Below are positions 7,574-15,964 of a stretch of 64,000 bases of DNA, piece by piece (position 1 is the stretch's first letter; every line of letters begins with the position of its first letter). The DNA comes from Rhodanobacteraceae bacterium (GTDB lineage Bacteria > Pseudomonadota > Gammaproteobacteria > Xanthomonadales > Xanthomonadaceae). The DNA lies in contig JACKOX010000002.1 of NCBI GenBank assembly GCA_024233975.1, positions 1 to 64,000 on the forward strand, given 5' to 3'. A program made the position numbers and the translations under genes. The notes under the pieces were generated by a model, which saw only the letters and a list, made by a program, of their open reading frames with translations, was not told where the DNA came from and ran no database searches.

Positions 7574-10500
7574 TCACGCCCCTTGGATGCCCTCCGGCGC
7601 CGGTTCGTCGCGCTTCACCCTGAACCATGCCGCATACAGCGCCGGCAGGAACAGCAGCGTCAGCGCCGTCGCGAACAGCAGGCCGCCCATGATCGCCACC
7701 GCCATCGGGCCGAAGAACACGCTGCGTGACAGCGGGATCATCGCCAGCATGGCAGCCAGTGCGGTCAGCACGATGGGGCGGAAGCGGCGCACGGTGGCGT
7801 CGACGATGGCCTGCCAGCGGGTGTGGCCGTCGGCGATGTCCTGCTCGATCTGGTCGATCAGGATCACCGAGTTGCGCATGATCATGCCGGACAGGGCGAT
7901 CGTGCCGAGCATGGCGACGAAGCCGAAGGGCACGCGGAACAGCAGCAGGAAGGCGGACACGCCGATCAGGCCCAGCGGTGCGGACAGCAGCACCATCAGC
8001 ACGCGCGGGAAGCGCTTGAGCTGGATCATCAGCAGGGTCAGCACCACGCCGAGGAACAGCGGCATGCCGGCGTTCACCGACTTCTGGCCGCGCTGCGAAT
8101 CCTCGACCGTGCCACCGGTCTGCAGCAGGTAGCCGTTGGGCAGCTCGGCGCGGATCGGATCCAGCGTCGGCTCGATCTGCGCGACGACGGTAGCGGCCTG
8201 CTCCTTGCCGTAGATGTCACCACGCACGGTGACGGTGGGCAGGCGGTCTCGGTGCCAGATGATGCCTTCCTCGAAGCCGTATTCGAGCTTGGCGATCTGT
8301 GAAAGCGGCACGCTGCGGCCATTGGCAGTGGGAACAGCGAGGCTGCCCAGCAGCGATAGCCGTGCGCGCTCGTTGTCGGGGCCGCGTAGCAGGATCTCGA
8401 TCAGTTCGTTGCCTTCGCGATATTCGCTGACGTGGCTGCCGGACAGCGAGCTCTGCAGAAACACCGCCAGCTGCGCGGAGGTGATGCCCAGCGCGCGGGC
8501 ACGATCCTGGTCGATATTGAGCCGCACCACCTTGCTGGGTTCTTCCCAGTCGAGGTTGACGTTGGTGACATGCGGGTTGGCGCGCACCTTGTCGGCCACT
8601 TCGCGGGCCAGCTTGCGCACTTCGTCGATGTGCTCGCCGGACACGCGGAACTGCACCGGATAACCCACCGGTGGACCGTTCTCAAGCCGCGTCACGCGGG
8701 CACGGATGTCGCTGAAGTCGGTGTTGAAGAGGTCGATCAGCCAGCTGCGGACCTTCTCGCGCTCCTCGATGTTCTCGGTCAGCAGCACGAACTGGCTGAA
8801 GCTGGGACTGGGCAGCTGCTGGTCCAGCGGCAGGTAGAAGCGCGGCGCGCCGGTGCCGACGTAGGCGACGTAGTTGGTGATACCCGGATGGCCCTTGAGC
8901 TTGGCCTCGAGCTTGGCGGCCTGCGCTTCGGTGGCTTTCAGTGAGGCGCCTTCCGGCAGCTTGAGGTCGACCATCAACTCAAGGCGCGTCGAGGCCGGGA
9001 AGAACTGCTGCGGCACGAAGCGGAACAGCAGCACGGCGGCCACGAAACAGGCCACGGTGATCACGATGACGGTCTTGCGGTACTCCACGCACCAGTCGAT
9101 CAGCTTGCGAACGCGCTGGTAAAAGCGGGTCTGGTAGGGATCGTGTGGCTCGTGGGCGCTGCCGCCATTCTTCTTGGAGAAGTCCGGCAGCAGCTTGTCA
9201 CCCAGCCACGGCACGAACACCACGGCGGCGATCCAGCTGACCAGCAGCGCGATCGTGACCACTTCGAACAGCGAGCGCGTGTACTCGCCGGTGGAACTCT
9301 GTGCGGTGGCGATCGGCAGGAAGCCGGCAGCGGTGACCAGCGTGCCGGTGAGCATCGGGAAGGCGGTGGTCTTCCAGGTGAATCCGGCAGCCTGCAGGCG
9401 CGAATAACCCTGCTCCATCTTCACCGACATCATTTCGACGGCGATGATGGCGTCATCGACCAAAAGGCCCAGCGCGACGACCAGTGCGCCCAGCGAAATC
9501 TTGTGCAGGCCGATGCCGAAGTAGTGCATCACCGCGAAGGTCATCGCCAGCACCAGCGGGATCGACAGCGCGACCACCAGGCCGCTGCGGAAGCCCAGCG
9601 AGAAGAAGCTGACCAGCAGCACGATCACCAGTGCTTCTGCCAGCACGCGGACGAACTCGCCCACCGAGCTGCGCACGGCCTGCGGCTGGTCGGCGACGCG
9701 GGCCAGCGTCATGCCGACCGGAAGCGTCTGCTGCAGTCGGGCGAACTCGCTGTCCAGTGCATGGCCGAGCTTGAGGATGTCACCACCAGCCTTCATCGAC
9801 ACTGCGATGCCGATGGCGTCCTCGCCCATGAAGCGCATCCTTGGCGCCGGAGGATCGGAGAAGCCTCGATGCACGTCGGCGACGTCGCCGATGCGGAAAC
9901 TGCGGCCCTCGACGCTGATCGGGAAACTGCGGATGTCCTCGACGCTTTCAAAGCGGCCGGACACGCGCAGCTGCACGCGTTCGCTCGGTGTTTCGAAAAA
10001 GCCGGTCGGGACGACGGCGTTCTGCTCGTCCAGCGCCTGCTGCACGGCGGTCATGGGCACGCCCAGCGTGGCCAGCTTGGTGTTGCTGAGCTCGATCCAG
10101 ATCTTCTCGTCCTGCAGGCCGATCAGTTCGACCTTGGCGACGTCGGGAATGCGCTGCAGCTCCAGCTCCAGTCGCTCGGCGTAGTCCTTGAGCGTGGCGT
10201 AGTCGAAGCCGTCGCCGGTCAGTGCATAGATGTTGCCGAAGGTATCGCCGAATTCGTCGTTGAAGAACGGACCCACCACGCCGGGCGGCAGCTGCGCGCG
10301 GATGTCGCTGGTTTTCTTGCGAACCTGGTAGAACAGGTCGGGCAGTTCGGCGCTGCGCATGTCGTCGCGGGCGACGAAGATGATCTGCGACACGCCCGGC
10401 CGCGAGTAGGCGCGGATCATCTGGTAGTCGCCGGTCTCCATGAGCTTCTTTTCGATGCGCTCGGTGACCTGCTTGGAGACTTCCTCGGCGGTGGCGCCCG

Positions 10501-10690
10501 GCCACAGCGTACGGACCACCATGGCCTTGAAGGTGAATGGCGGGTCTTCGCTCTGCCCGAGGCGCAGGTAGCTCCAGGTACCAATGATGGCCAGCGCGAT
10601 CATGGCGTAGAGCACCAGTCCGCGGTTGTTGAGCGCCCATTCGCTCAGGTTGAAGCCACCGCCGGTGGAGGTGCTTTCTGGTTTCGACAT
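7574..10690 (-). CDS. RND-family efflux permease (inner-membrane pump)
   Basis: 1038 residues, the usual length for AcrB-type proton-driven pumps. The N-terminal transmembrane helix is at about 20-38, followed by a periplasmic porter domain, helices TM2-6 from about 340, a second periplasmic loop and TM8-12 at the C-terminus. The proton-relay aspartates are in LLVDDAIIAVEMM (Asp412, Asp413). ATG 10690 is chosen over GTG 10705 because a GGGGA ribosome-binding site lies 8 bases before it. It follows the adaptor gene by 39 bp. Sequence style (GQSEDPPFTFKAMVVRTLWPGAT) is closer to TriC-like drug pumps than to heavy-metal pumps, but the substrate is unknown. The operon lacks an outer-membrane component; TolC at 4761-6194 may serve. 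Confidence 0.92.
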   Translation of the reverse strand: MSKPESTSTGGGFNLSEWALNNRGLVLYAMIALAIIGTWSYLRLGQSEDPPFTFKAMVVRTLWPGATAEEVSKQVTERIEKKLMETGDYQMIRAYSRPGVSQIIFVARDDMRSAELPDLFYQVRKKTSDIRAQLPPGVVGPFFNDEFGDTFGNIYALTGDGFDYATLKDYAERLELELQRIPDVAKVELIGLQDEKIWIELSNTKLATLGVPMTAVQQALDEQNAVVPTGFFETPSERVQLRVSGRFESVEDIRSFPISVEGRSFRIGDVADVHRGFSDPPAPRMRFMGEDAIGIAVSMKAGGDILKLGHALDSEFARLQQTLPVGMTLARVADQPQAVRSSVGEFVRVLAEALVIVLLVSFFSLGFRSGLVVALSIPLVLAMTFAVMHYFGIGLHKISLGALVVALGLLVDDAIIAVEMMSVKMEQGYSRLQAAGFTWKTTAFPMLTGTLVTAAGFLPIATAQSSTGEYTRSLFEVVTIALLVSWIAAVVFVPWLGDKLLPDFSKKNGGSAHEPHDPYQTRFYQRVRKLIDWCVEYRKTVIVITVACFVAAVLLFRFVPQQFFPASTRLELMVDLKLPEGASLKATEAQAAKLEAKLKGHPGITNYVAYVGTGAPRFYLPLDQQLPSPSFSQFVLLTENIEEREKVRSWLIDLFNTDFSDIRARVTRLENGPPVGYPVQFRVSGEHIDEVRKLAREVADKVRANPHVTNVNLDWEEPSKVVRLNIDQDRARALGITSAQLAVFLQSSLSGSHVSEYREGNELIEILLRGPDNERARLSLLGSLAVPTANGRSVPLSQIAKLEYGFEEGIIWHRDRLPTVTVRGDIYGKEQAATVVAQIEPTLDPIRAELPNGYLLQTGGTVEDSQRGQKSVNAGMPLFLGVVLTLLMIQLKRFPRVLMVLLSAPLGLIGVSAFLLLFRVPFGFVAMLGTIALSGMIMRNSVILIDQIEQDIADGHTRWQAIVDATVRRFRPIVLTALAAMLAMIPLSRSVFFGPMAVAIMGGLLFATALTLLFLPALYAAWFRVKRDEPAPEGIQGA

Positions 10691-10729
10691 CGGATCAGTC
10701 CCCACTGATGCGGCGTGCTGGTCCGCGCC

Positions 10730-11854
10730 TCAGGGCGCGGCGGCAATGTTCAGGCGGCGGTTGTCGCCATCAATGGGCTGGATTTTCTGCCCGGCGCGCA
10801 GCAGATGCACGCCGGCGGCCACCACCCACTCGCCGGCGTTCAGGCCGTCGATGATCGGCACGCTGGACTCGCCATAGGCGCCGGTGCGCACGTCGCGGCG
10901 CTGCACCTTGTGGCTCTGTGGATCGACGACCCAGACATACGCCTGACCCTGCTCGGCGGTCACCGCCGACAGCGGCAGCGACAGCTGGCCTTCGGCCGGC
11001 GTATTGCCGATGTAGACGCGGGCACTCTGGCCCAGCTCCACGGCGGCCTTGGCGTCATCCAGACTGACCCGCGCGGCATAGGTCCGGCTCATCGGGTCGG
11101 CCGCAGCAGACAGCTCACGCAGCTTGCCGGGATAGCGCTGGCCGGGCTTGGACCACAGCTCCACCACCATCGGCTGGCCGAGCTTGAAGTCATCGATGTC
11201 CTGCTCCGGCAGGCTGATCGCAACCTCACGTTCACCATCCTCGGCCATCACGAACACCGGCTGGCCGGCGGCGACCACCTGGCCGGCTTCGGCCAGGCGG
11301 CTGACGATCAGGCCATCCGAGGGCGCGCGAAGGATGGCGTATTCGGACTGGTTCTTGGCCACGTCAAACTGGCCACGCGCCTGCTGCACCTTGGATTGCG
11401 CCAGGCGCCAGGCGTTGTCGCGGGCGTCGAACTGCGACTGGCCGACGAGGCCGCGTTCCACCAGGGACTGGTAGCGCTCGCGCTCGGAAGCCGCGAGCTT
11501 GAGGTCGGCTTCGGCGGCCTGAAGGCCGGCGCGGGCCACATCCAGCTGCAGGCGGACATCGTCCGCGTCCAGCTCGGCCAGTGGCTGGTTGGCCTTGACC
11601 CGGTCACCGGTGTCGACGTGGCGCTTGGCCAGCTTGCCGCCGATGCGGAAGGCCAGCTGCGGCTCGCGGCGTGCGTGCATCTCGCCGGAAAAGGCGGTCA
11701 ATGCCATGCCGGCACTATCCGGTTGCACCACGATGGCGGGCCGGATGACTTCCGGCGCGGCCTGCTCCTCACCGCAGGCAGCTAGCAGAAGGCCCAGCGA
11801 GAGCAGGAGAAGTGGTGTACGCGAAAGGCGCGGGAAGGAAGTGATACGGGACAT
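10730..11854 (-). CDS. RND periplasmic adaptor (membrane fusion protein), lipoprotein
   Basis: 374 residues. The lipoprotein signal ends in LLLAAC with the lipidated Cys27. Then come the split biotinyl-lipoyl domain (VDTGDRVKANQPLAELD near residue 80 and ILRAPSDGLIVSRLAEAGQVV near 175), an intervening alpha-helical hairpin and the beta-barrel/membrane-proximal domains. It would bridge the inner-membrane pump and an outer-membrane duct. It is first in the pump operon and divergent from the TetR gene across an 84-bp gap with a likely operator. Confidence 0.92.
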   Translation of the reverse strand: MSRITSFPRLSRTPLLLLSLGLLLAACGEEQAAPEVIRPAIVVQPDSAGMALTAFSGEMHARREPQLAFRIGGKLAKRHVDTGDRVKANQPLAELDADDVRLQLDVARAGLQAAEADLKLAASERERYQSLVERGLVGQSQFDARDNAWRLAQSKVQQARGQFDVAKNQSEYAILRAPSDGLIVSRLAEAGQVVAAGQPVFVMAEDGEREVAISLPEQDIDDFKLGQPMVVELWSKPGQRYPGKLRELSAAADPMSRTYAARVSLDDAKAAVELGQSARVYIGNTPAEGQLSLPLSAVTAEQGQAYVWVVDPQSHKVQRRDVRTGAYGESSVPIIDGLNAGEWVVAAGVHLLRAGQKIQPIDGDNRRLNIAAAP

Positions 11855-11911
11855 GTGAAGTCGTCCGCTGTAATTGAACTGGCCGGTATAGTAAAATGGA
11901 AAACCTCAGAA

Positions 11912-11931
11912 AGTAAACCCGATAGTTTATT
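11912..11931. promoter_or_regulatory. Candidate TetR operator in the divergent pump/regulator promoter
   Basis: Imperfect palindrome GTAAAC-ccgata-GTTTAT within AGTAAACCCGATAGTTTATT, in the AT-rich gap between the adaptor start (11854) and the regulator start (11939). Position and symmetry fit autoregulation and pump repression by the neighbouring TetR protein. The match to a specific family consensus is not known. Confidence 0.45.
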
Positions 11932-11938
11932 AATTCGC

Positions 11939-12604
11939 ATGATGTCCGCAGTCGTCTCCCGCAGTGCCGGCCCCGGCCGACCCAAAGACCCCGAAAAGCG
12001 GGCCGCCATCCTTGATGCGGCCAAGCGCCTGTTTCTTGAGCGCAGCTATGACGGCGTCAGCATGGACGCCATCGCGGGCGAGGCGGGTGTCTCCAAGCTG
12101 ACCGTCTACAGCCACTTCAAGGACAAGGAGACGCTGTTCGAAGCGGCGGTCCAGGCCAAGTGCGAGGAGCAGATGCCGGCGAGGCTGTTCCGGCCCGGCA
12201 CGCCGGACGAGGACATCGGCGAGCGCCTCAAGCGTATTGCCCGCAGCTTTCACGGGCTGGCGACCAGTCCGGAATCGATTGAGCTGTTCCGCGTCATGGC
12301 TGCGCAGGCGCAGACCAATCCGGAAATGGCGCAGCGTTTCTACGAGGCGGGCCCGCGACGCACGCTGACGGAAATGGAGGCGGTGTTCCGTGATGCCATG
12401 GCCCGGGGCCAGCTGGAAATGGAGGACCCGCAGCGCAGTGCCGGGCACTTCTTCTGCCTGCTCAAGGGCGAGATGCACATGCGTCGCCTGATCGGCTGCT
12501 GCCAGACCATCGACCAGAAGGAATGCGACGACCACATCGATAGCGTCGTGCGGCTGTTCCTTCGCGCCTATCTGCCGCGAAACAGCGCGGACCAGGCTGG
12601 CTGA
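11939..12604 (+). CDS. TetR-family transcriptional regulator of the RND pump
   Basis: 221 residues from ATG 11939, or 220 from ATG 11942; the frame extends further upstream but would run into the operator region. The N-terminal helix-turn-helix (AILDAAKRLFLERSYDGVSMDAIAGEAGVSKLTVYSHFKDKETLF) is typical TetR. The C-terminal domain carries an AefR/TetR_C-like pattern (ARSFHGLATSPESIELFRVM, GHFFCLLKGEMHMRRLIG). Divergence from the adaptor-pump genes suggests it represses them and its own gene until a ligand binds. The ligand is unknown. Confidence 0.88.
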   Translation: MMSAVVSRSAGPGRPKDPEKRAAILDAAKRLFLERSYDGVSMDAIAGEAGVSKLTVYSHFKDKETLFEAAVQAKCEEQMPARLFRPGTPDEDIGERLKRIARSFHGLATSPESIELFRVMAAQAQTNPEMAQRFYEAGPRRTLTEMEAVFRDAMARGQLEMEDPQRSAGHFFCLLKGEMHMRRLIGCCQTIDQKECDDHIDSVVRLFLRAYLPRNSADQAG

Positions 12605-12839
12605 TTCCAGCATCGGGAAGCACCGGGTTGGACATGTTTATGGCTGTTTCGAGTGCCATCATGGACCCCGATTCCCGCGTCATTGACTGACTCCACCAGC
12701 GGCATTCTTGCGCAGTTGACAGGGTTCGGCTGTGCTGCGGCTGATTTCCTGTCAGCACAGGCGCCGCAGGAAAACCCAGTGTTCACTTGACCTTTTGTCG
12801 TCATTTTCCCGTTGACGAGGCGATGGTGGAGAAAAAGTG
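12605..12839. other. Intergenic stretch upstream of the ilv leader, no recognised feature
   Basis: It separates the TetR gene from the ilv attenuator region. I see no gene and no clear terminator for the TetR gene. Confidence 0.5.
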
Positions 12840-12868
12840 TTGACTTCCAAAAAAAGCTGTGTTGATCA
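12840..12868 (+). promoter_or_regulatory. Candidate promoter of the ilv-leu operon
   Basis: TTGACT at 12840-12845 is a good -35 match. A weak -10 (TGATCA, 12863-12868) lies 17 bp downstream. The predicted start of transcription would fall close to the leader peptide ATG at 12876, which fits the absence of a ribosome-binding site there. The call is weak because of the poor -10. Confidence 0.35.
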
Positions 12869-12875
12869 TGCAGTC

Positions 12876-12992
12876 ATGACGCGACGCAGCATCCAGATGG
12901 CCAACTTCCTGCCCGTGCCCACCCGGGGCATCGGGCAGATTGCGCTGATTCTGGTAGTCGTACTAATTACCTCACTGACAGGTGCGGGATAG
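12876..12992 (+). CDS. ilvL: ilv operon leader peptide
   Basis: A 38-residue peptide. Residues 22-35 read IALILVVVLITSLT, so 12 of 14 codons encode Ile, Leu, Val or Thr, the amino acids whose synthesis or use the downstream operon controls. That is the signature of a transcription-attenuation leader. It ends at a TAG immediately before the alternative RNA stems. Slow translation of the control codons would let the antiterminator form; quick completion would cover 12981-12988 and let the terminator form. No clear Shine-Dalgarno sequence precedes the ATG. Confidence 0.88.
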   Translation: MTRRSIQMANFLPVPTRGIGQIALILVVVLITSLTGAG

Positions 12993-13041
12993 GGTTGCGC
13001 GACTAAACAACAACCCGGGTTTCAGAAAAAAACCCCGCACC
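12981..13041 (+). promoter_or_regulatory. Antiterminator stem of the ilv attenuator
   Basis: GGTGCGGG (12981-12988, the last codons of the leader peptide) is complementary to CCCGCACC (13034-13041), which is the 5' arm of the terminator. The two pairings exclude each other. A smaller hairpin GGGTTG/CAACCC (12992-12997 with 13011-13016) can form in between. Confidence 0.75.
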
Positions 13042-13062
13042 TTCGAAAGGTGCGGGGTTTTT
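13028..13062 (+). terminator. Attenuator (intrinsic terminator) upstream of ilvD
   Basis: A 13-bp stem AACCCCGCACCTT / AAGGTGCGGGGTT with a 3-base loop (CGA), extended by A-T pairs, followed by TTTTT. It stands between the leader peptide and ilvD on the same strand, with no gene ending before it, so it is a regulatory attenuator. Confidence 0.9.
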
Positions 13063-13098
13063 GCTTTCTGGGGCCCGGAAAACGGATTTCCGAGGACC

Positions 13099-14859
13099 AT
13101 GAACAGCGATCAGATCAAGAAAGGACCGTCCCGCGCACCGGCACGCGCCATGCTGCGTGCCACCGGGCTGGACGACGCGGCGATCGCTAGGCCGCTGGTC
13201 GCCGTGGTGCACACCTTCACCGACGTTTCGCCCTGCAACCTGACCCTGCGTGATCTGGCTCAGTCGGTGCGCGAAGGCGTGATCGAAGGCGGTGGTACGC
13301 CGGTCGAGTTCAACACCATCGCGGTGACCGACGGCATTGCCATGGGCAGCGATGGCATGCGTGCCTCGCTGGCCTCACGCGAGACGATTGCCGACTCCAT
13401 CGAGCTGGCCGTTCGTGGGCACTGCCTCGACGCCATGGTGCTGCTGGTGGGCTGCGACAAGACCATCCCGGCGGCGGCCATGGCGGCCGCGCGGCTGGAT
13501 ATACCGACGGTGATCCTCTACGGCGGCACGATCATGCCCGGCCACTGCCCCAGTCGTGCAGGCCAGGATGCCGAGGATCGCGCGCTGACCGTGCAGGACG
13601 TGTTCGAAGCCGTTGGTGCGCACGCGGCCGGGCGGATCGATGACGCGGGTCTCGATGCGATCGAGCGCCACGCCTGCCCGGGCGCCGGTGCCTGTGGTGG
13701 CCAGTTCACCGCCAACACCATGGCCATGGTGCTGACTGCGCTGGGACTGTCGGCGCTTGGCGACAACGACGTGCCGGCGGTTGATCCGGACAAGCACGCC
13801 ATCGCCCGGGCCTGTGGCCGGCGCGTGATGCAGCGGCTGAGCGACGGCGCCGCGTATCCGCGAGAGCTGATCACGCCGACCTCGCTGCGTAATGCCGCGC
13901 GTGCCGTTGCCGCCACGGCCGGTTCGACCAACGCCGTGCTGCACCTGCTGGCCATTGCCCACGAGGCCGGCATCCATTTCGATCTTGAGGAATTCGAGGC
14001 GGCCAGCGTCAACACCCCGGTGATCGCCGACCTGAAGCCGGGTGGTCGCTACACCGCAGCCGAAATGCATGCCGTGGGTGGCACGGCGCTGCTGCTGCAG
14101 GCGCTGCGCGAGGGCGGACTGATCGAGGATGCACCTACGGTCACCGGCCGCTCGATGTTCGCCGAGCTCGATGCCGCACCCGACGCACCGCCGCAGGACG
14201 TGGTCCGTGCCATCGGCAATCCGATCAAGCCGCGCGGTGGCTATTCGATTCTGTATGGCGATCTCGCACCGGAAGGCGCCATCGTCAAGCTGGCGGGCCA
14301 CGGTCGCACGCGTCACCAAGGACCAGCGCGCGTCTTTGACAGTGAGGAAGCAGCCTTCGCCGCGGTGCAGGCGCGCGATATCCGTCCCGGCGACGTGATC
14401 GTGATCCGTTTTGAAGGACCGGCCGGCGGCCCGGGCATGCGCGAAATGCTGGCGGTCACCGCGGCACTGGTCGGGCAAGGACTTGGCGATGACGTGGCGC
14501 TGATCACCGACGGTCGCTTCAGCGGCGCCACCCACGGATTCATGGTCGGCCACGTCGCGCCGGAAGCCGCGCATGGCGGACCGATTGGTCGTCTGCGCGA
14601 CGGTGACATCGTGCGCATCGATGTGGCCTCACGGCGCATCGACGTCGATGCCGACCTGACTTCCCGCACGCCTGCCACCACGCCGAAGCGCGTGGCCGGT
14701 GGCGTGCTCGCCAAGTACGCGCGTGACGTGGCTTCCGCATCACGAGGCGCGGTCACCACGCCGTTCGCCGCGGCGGCTGTCTCCGAGCGCAGGACGCCTG
14801 CCGAAAAGCAGCAAGCCGCGACACAGCACAACGCCATCCCCGCCGAAGTCATTGCCTGA
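13099..14859 (+). CDS. ilvD: Dihydroxy-acid dehydratase
   Basis: 586 residues. It dehydrates dihydroxyisovalerate and dihydroxymethylvalerate to the 2-keto acids of valine and isoleucine. The iron-sulphur ligands lie in SPCNLT (Cys46), VGCDKTIPA (Cys119) and HACPGAGACGGQFTANTMA (Cys193/Cys199). The C-terminal DGRFSGATHGFMVGHVAPEA block is family-typical. ATG 13099 is chosen because GAGGA sits just before it; the longer frame would read through the attenuator. First structural gene of the ilv-leu operon. Its distant homologue edd is also present in this window. Confidence 0.95.
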   Translation: MNSDQIKKGPSRAPARAMLRATGLDDAAIARPLVAVVHTFTDVSPCNLTLRDLAQSVREGVIEGGGTPVEFNTIAVTDGIAMGSDGMRASLASRETIADSIELAVRGHCLDAMVLLVGCDKTIPAAAMAAARLDIPTVILYGGTIMPGHCPSRAGQDAEDRALTVQDVFEAVGAHAAGRIDDAGLDAIERHACPGAGACGGQFTANTMAMVLTALGLSALGDNDVPAVDPDKHAIARACGRRVMQRLSDGAAYPRELITPTSLRNAARAVAATAGSTNAVLHLLAIAHEAGIHFDLEEFEAASVNTPVIADLKPGGRYTAAEMHAVGGTALLLQALREGGLIEDAPTVTGRSMFAELDAAPDAPPQDVVRAIGNPIKPRGGYSILYGDLAPEGAIVKLAGHGRTRHQGPARVFDSEEAAFAAVQARDIRPGDVIVIRFEGPAGGPGMREMLAVTAALVGQGLGDDVALITDGRFSGATHGFMVGHVAPEAAHGGPIGRLRDGDIVRIDVASRRIDVDADLTSRTPATTPKRVAGGVLAKYARDVASASRGAVTTPFAAAAVSERRTPAEKQQAATQHNAIPAEVIA

Positions 14860-14911
14860 ACCCGAAACCCCTCAACCACCCGATCCCACCAATCGAATCC
14901 AAGGACCTCCG

Positions 14912-15955
14912 ATGAACGCTTCCAGCAACGACGCCACCGCATCCAGCGCCAAGCCCCGCATCGCCATCATCGGCTATGGCAGCCAGGGTCGCGCGCATGC
15001 CCTCAACCTGCGTGACTCCGGCTTCGACGTACGCGTCGGCCTGCGACCGGGTGGCCCCACATCCATGCGCGCACAGGCCGACGGTTTCGAGCCGATGACG
15101 CCAGCCGAGGCGGCCGCCGGTGCCGAGCTGATCGCCATCCTCACGCCGGACATGGTCCAGCGCCAGCTCTACGACGAAGTGCTGAAGGAAGCGATTCCGG
15201 AGGGCGCCTGCCTGCTGTTCGCGCATGGCCTCAATGTCCACTACGAACTCATCAAGCCGCGCGACGACCTCGATGTCGTGCTGGTCGCACCCAAGGGTCC
15301 GGGCGCGCTGGTGCGTCGCGAATACGAGATCGGGCGCGGCGTGCCCTGCATCTGGGCCGTGCATCAGGACCGCAGCGGTCGCGCGGCCGAGCTGGCGAAG
15401 ACCTATGCCGGTGGCTTGGGCGGCGCTCGCGCCATGCTGATCGAAACCACGTTCAAGGAAGAGACCGAAACCGACCTGTTCGGCGAGCAGGCCGTGCTCT
15501 GCGGTGGCGCGTCGTCGCTGGTTCAGGCCGGTTTCGAGACCTTGGTGGAAGCCGGTTACCAGCCGGAAATCGCCTACTACGAAGTGCTGCACGAACTGAA
15601 GCTGATCGTCGATCTGTTCTACGAAGGCGGCATCACACGGATGCTGGAATTCGTGTCCGAGACCGCGCAGTACGGCGACTACGTCAGCGGCCCGCGCATC
15701 ATCGACGCGTCGACCAAGGCGCGCATGAAGGAAGTGCTGGCCGACATCCAGGACGGCAGCTTCGTGCGTCGCTGGGTGGCCGAGCATGACGCGGGTCTGC
15801 CCAACTACCGTGCCATGAAGCAGGCCGACCTCGACCATCCGATCGAGCAGGTGGGCCGCGAGCTGCGCGCCAAGATGCAGTGGCTGGAGCGCGCCGCGTC
15901 GGCAGACAAGAAGTCGGCGTCCAAGGGTTCGCCGACGCCGGCGAAAGCGGCCTGA
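14912..15955 (+). CDS. ilvC: Ketol-acid reductoisomerase (NADP+)
   Basis: 347 residues, the short class I form. It converts acetolactate or acetohydroxybutyrate to dihydroxy acids with NADPH and Mg2+. The Rossmann motif is IAIIGYGSQGRAHALNLRDSG. The catalytic knotted domain contains TTFKEETETDLFGEQAVLCGG and EVLHELKLIVDLFYEGGI with the metal-binding acids. A lysine- and alanine-rich C-terminal tail is extra. ATG 14912 follows an AAGGA ribosome-binding site; the gap from ilvD is 52 bp. Confidence 0.95.
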   Translation: MNASSNDATASSAKPRIAIIGYGSQGRAHALNLRDSGFDVRVGLRPGGPTSMRAQADGFEPMTPAEAAAGAELIAILTPDMVQRQLYDEVLKEAIPEGACLLFAHGLNVHYELIKPRDDLDVVLVAPKGPGALVRREYEIGRGVPCIWAVHQDRSGRAAELAKTYAGGLGGARAMLIETTFKEETETDLFGEQAVLCGGASSLVQAGFETLVEAGYQPEIAYYEVLHELKLIVDLFYEGGITRMLEFVSETAQYGDYVSGPRIIDASTKARMKEVLADIQDGSFVRRWVAEHDAGLPNYRAMKQADLDHPIEQVGRELRAKMQWLERAASADKKSASKGSPTPAKAA

Positions 15956-15964
15956 CGGGAGCGC

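Noticed and set aside
9143..10708. Long open frame antisense to the RND permease gene (about 520 codons)
   Set aside because: Histidine-, glutamine- and aspartate-rich composition is typical of the antisense strand of GC-rich genes; the minus-strand gene has full family motifs.
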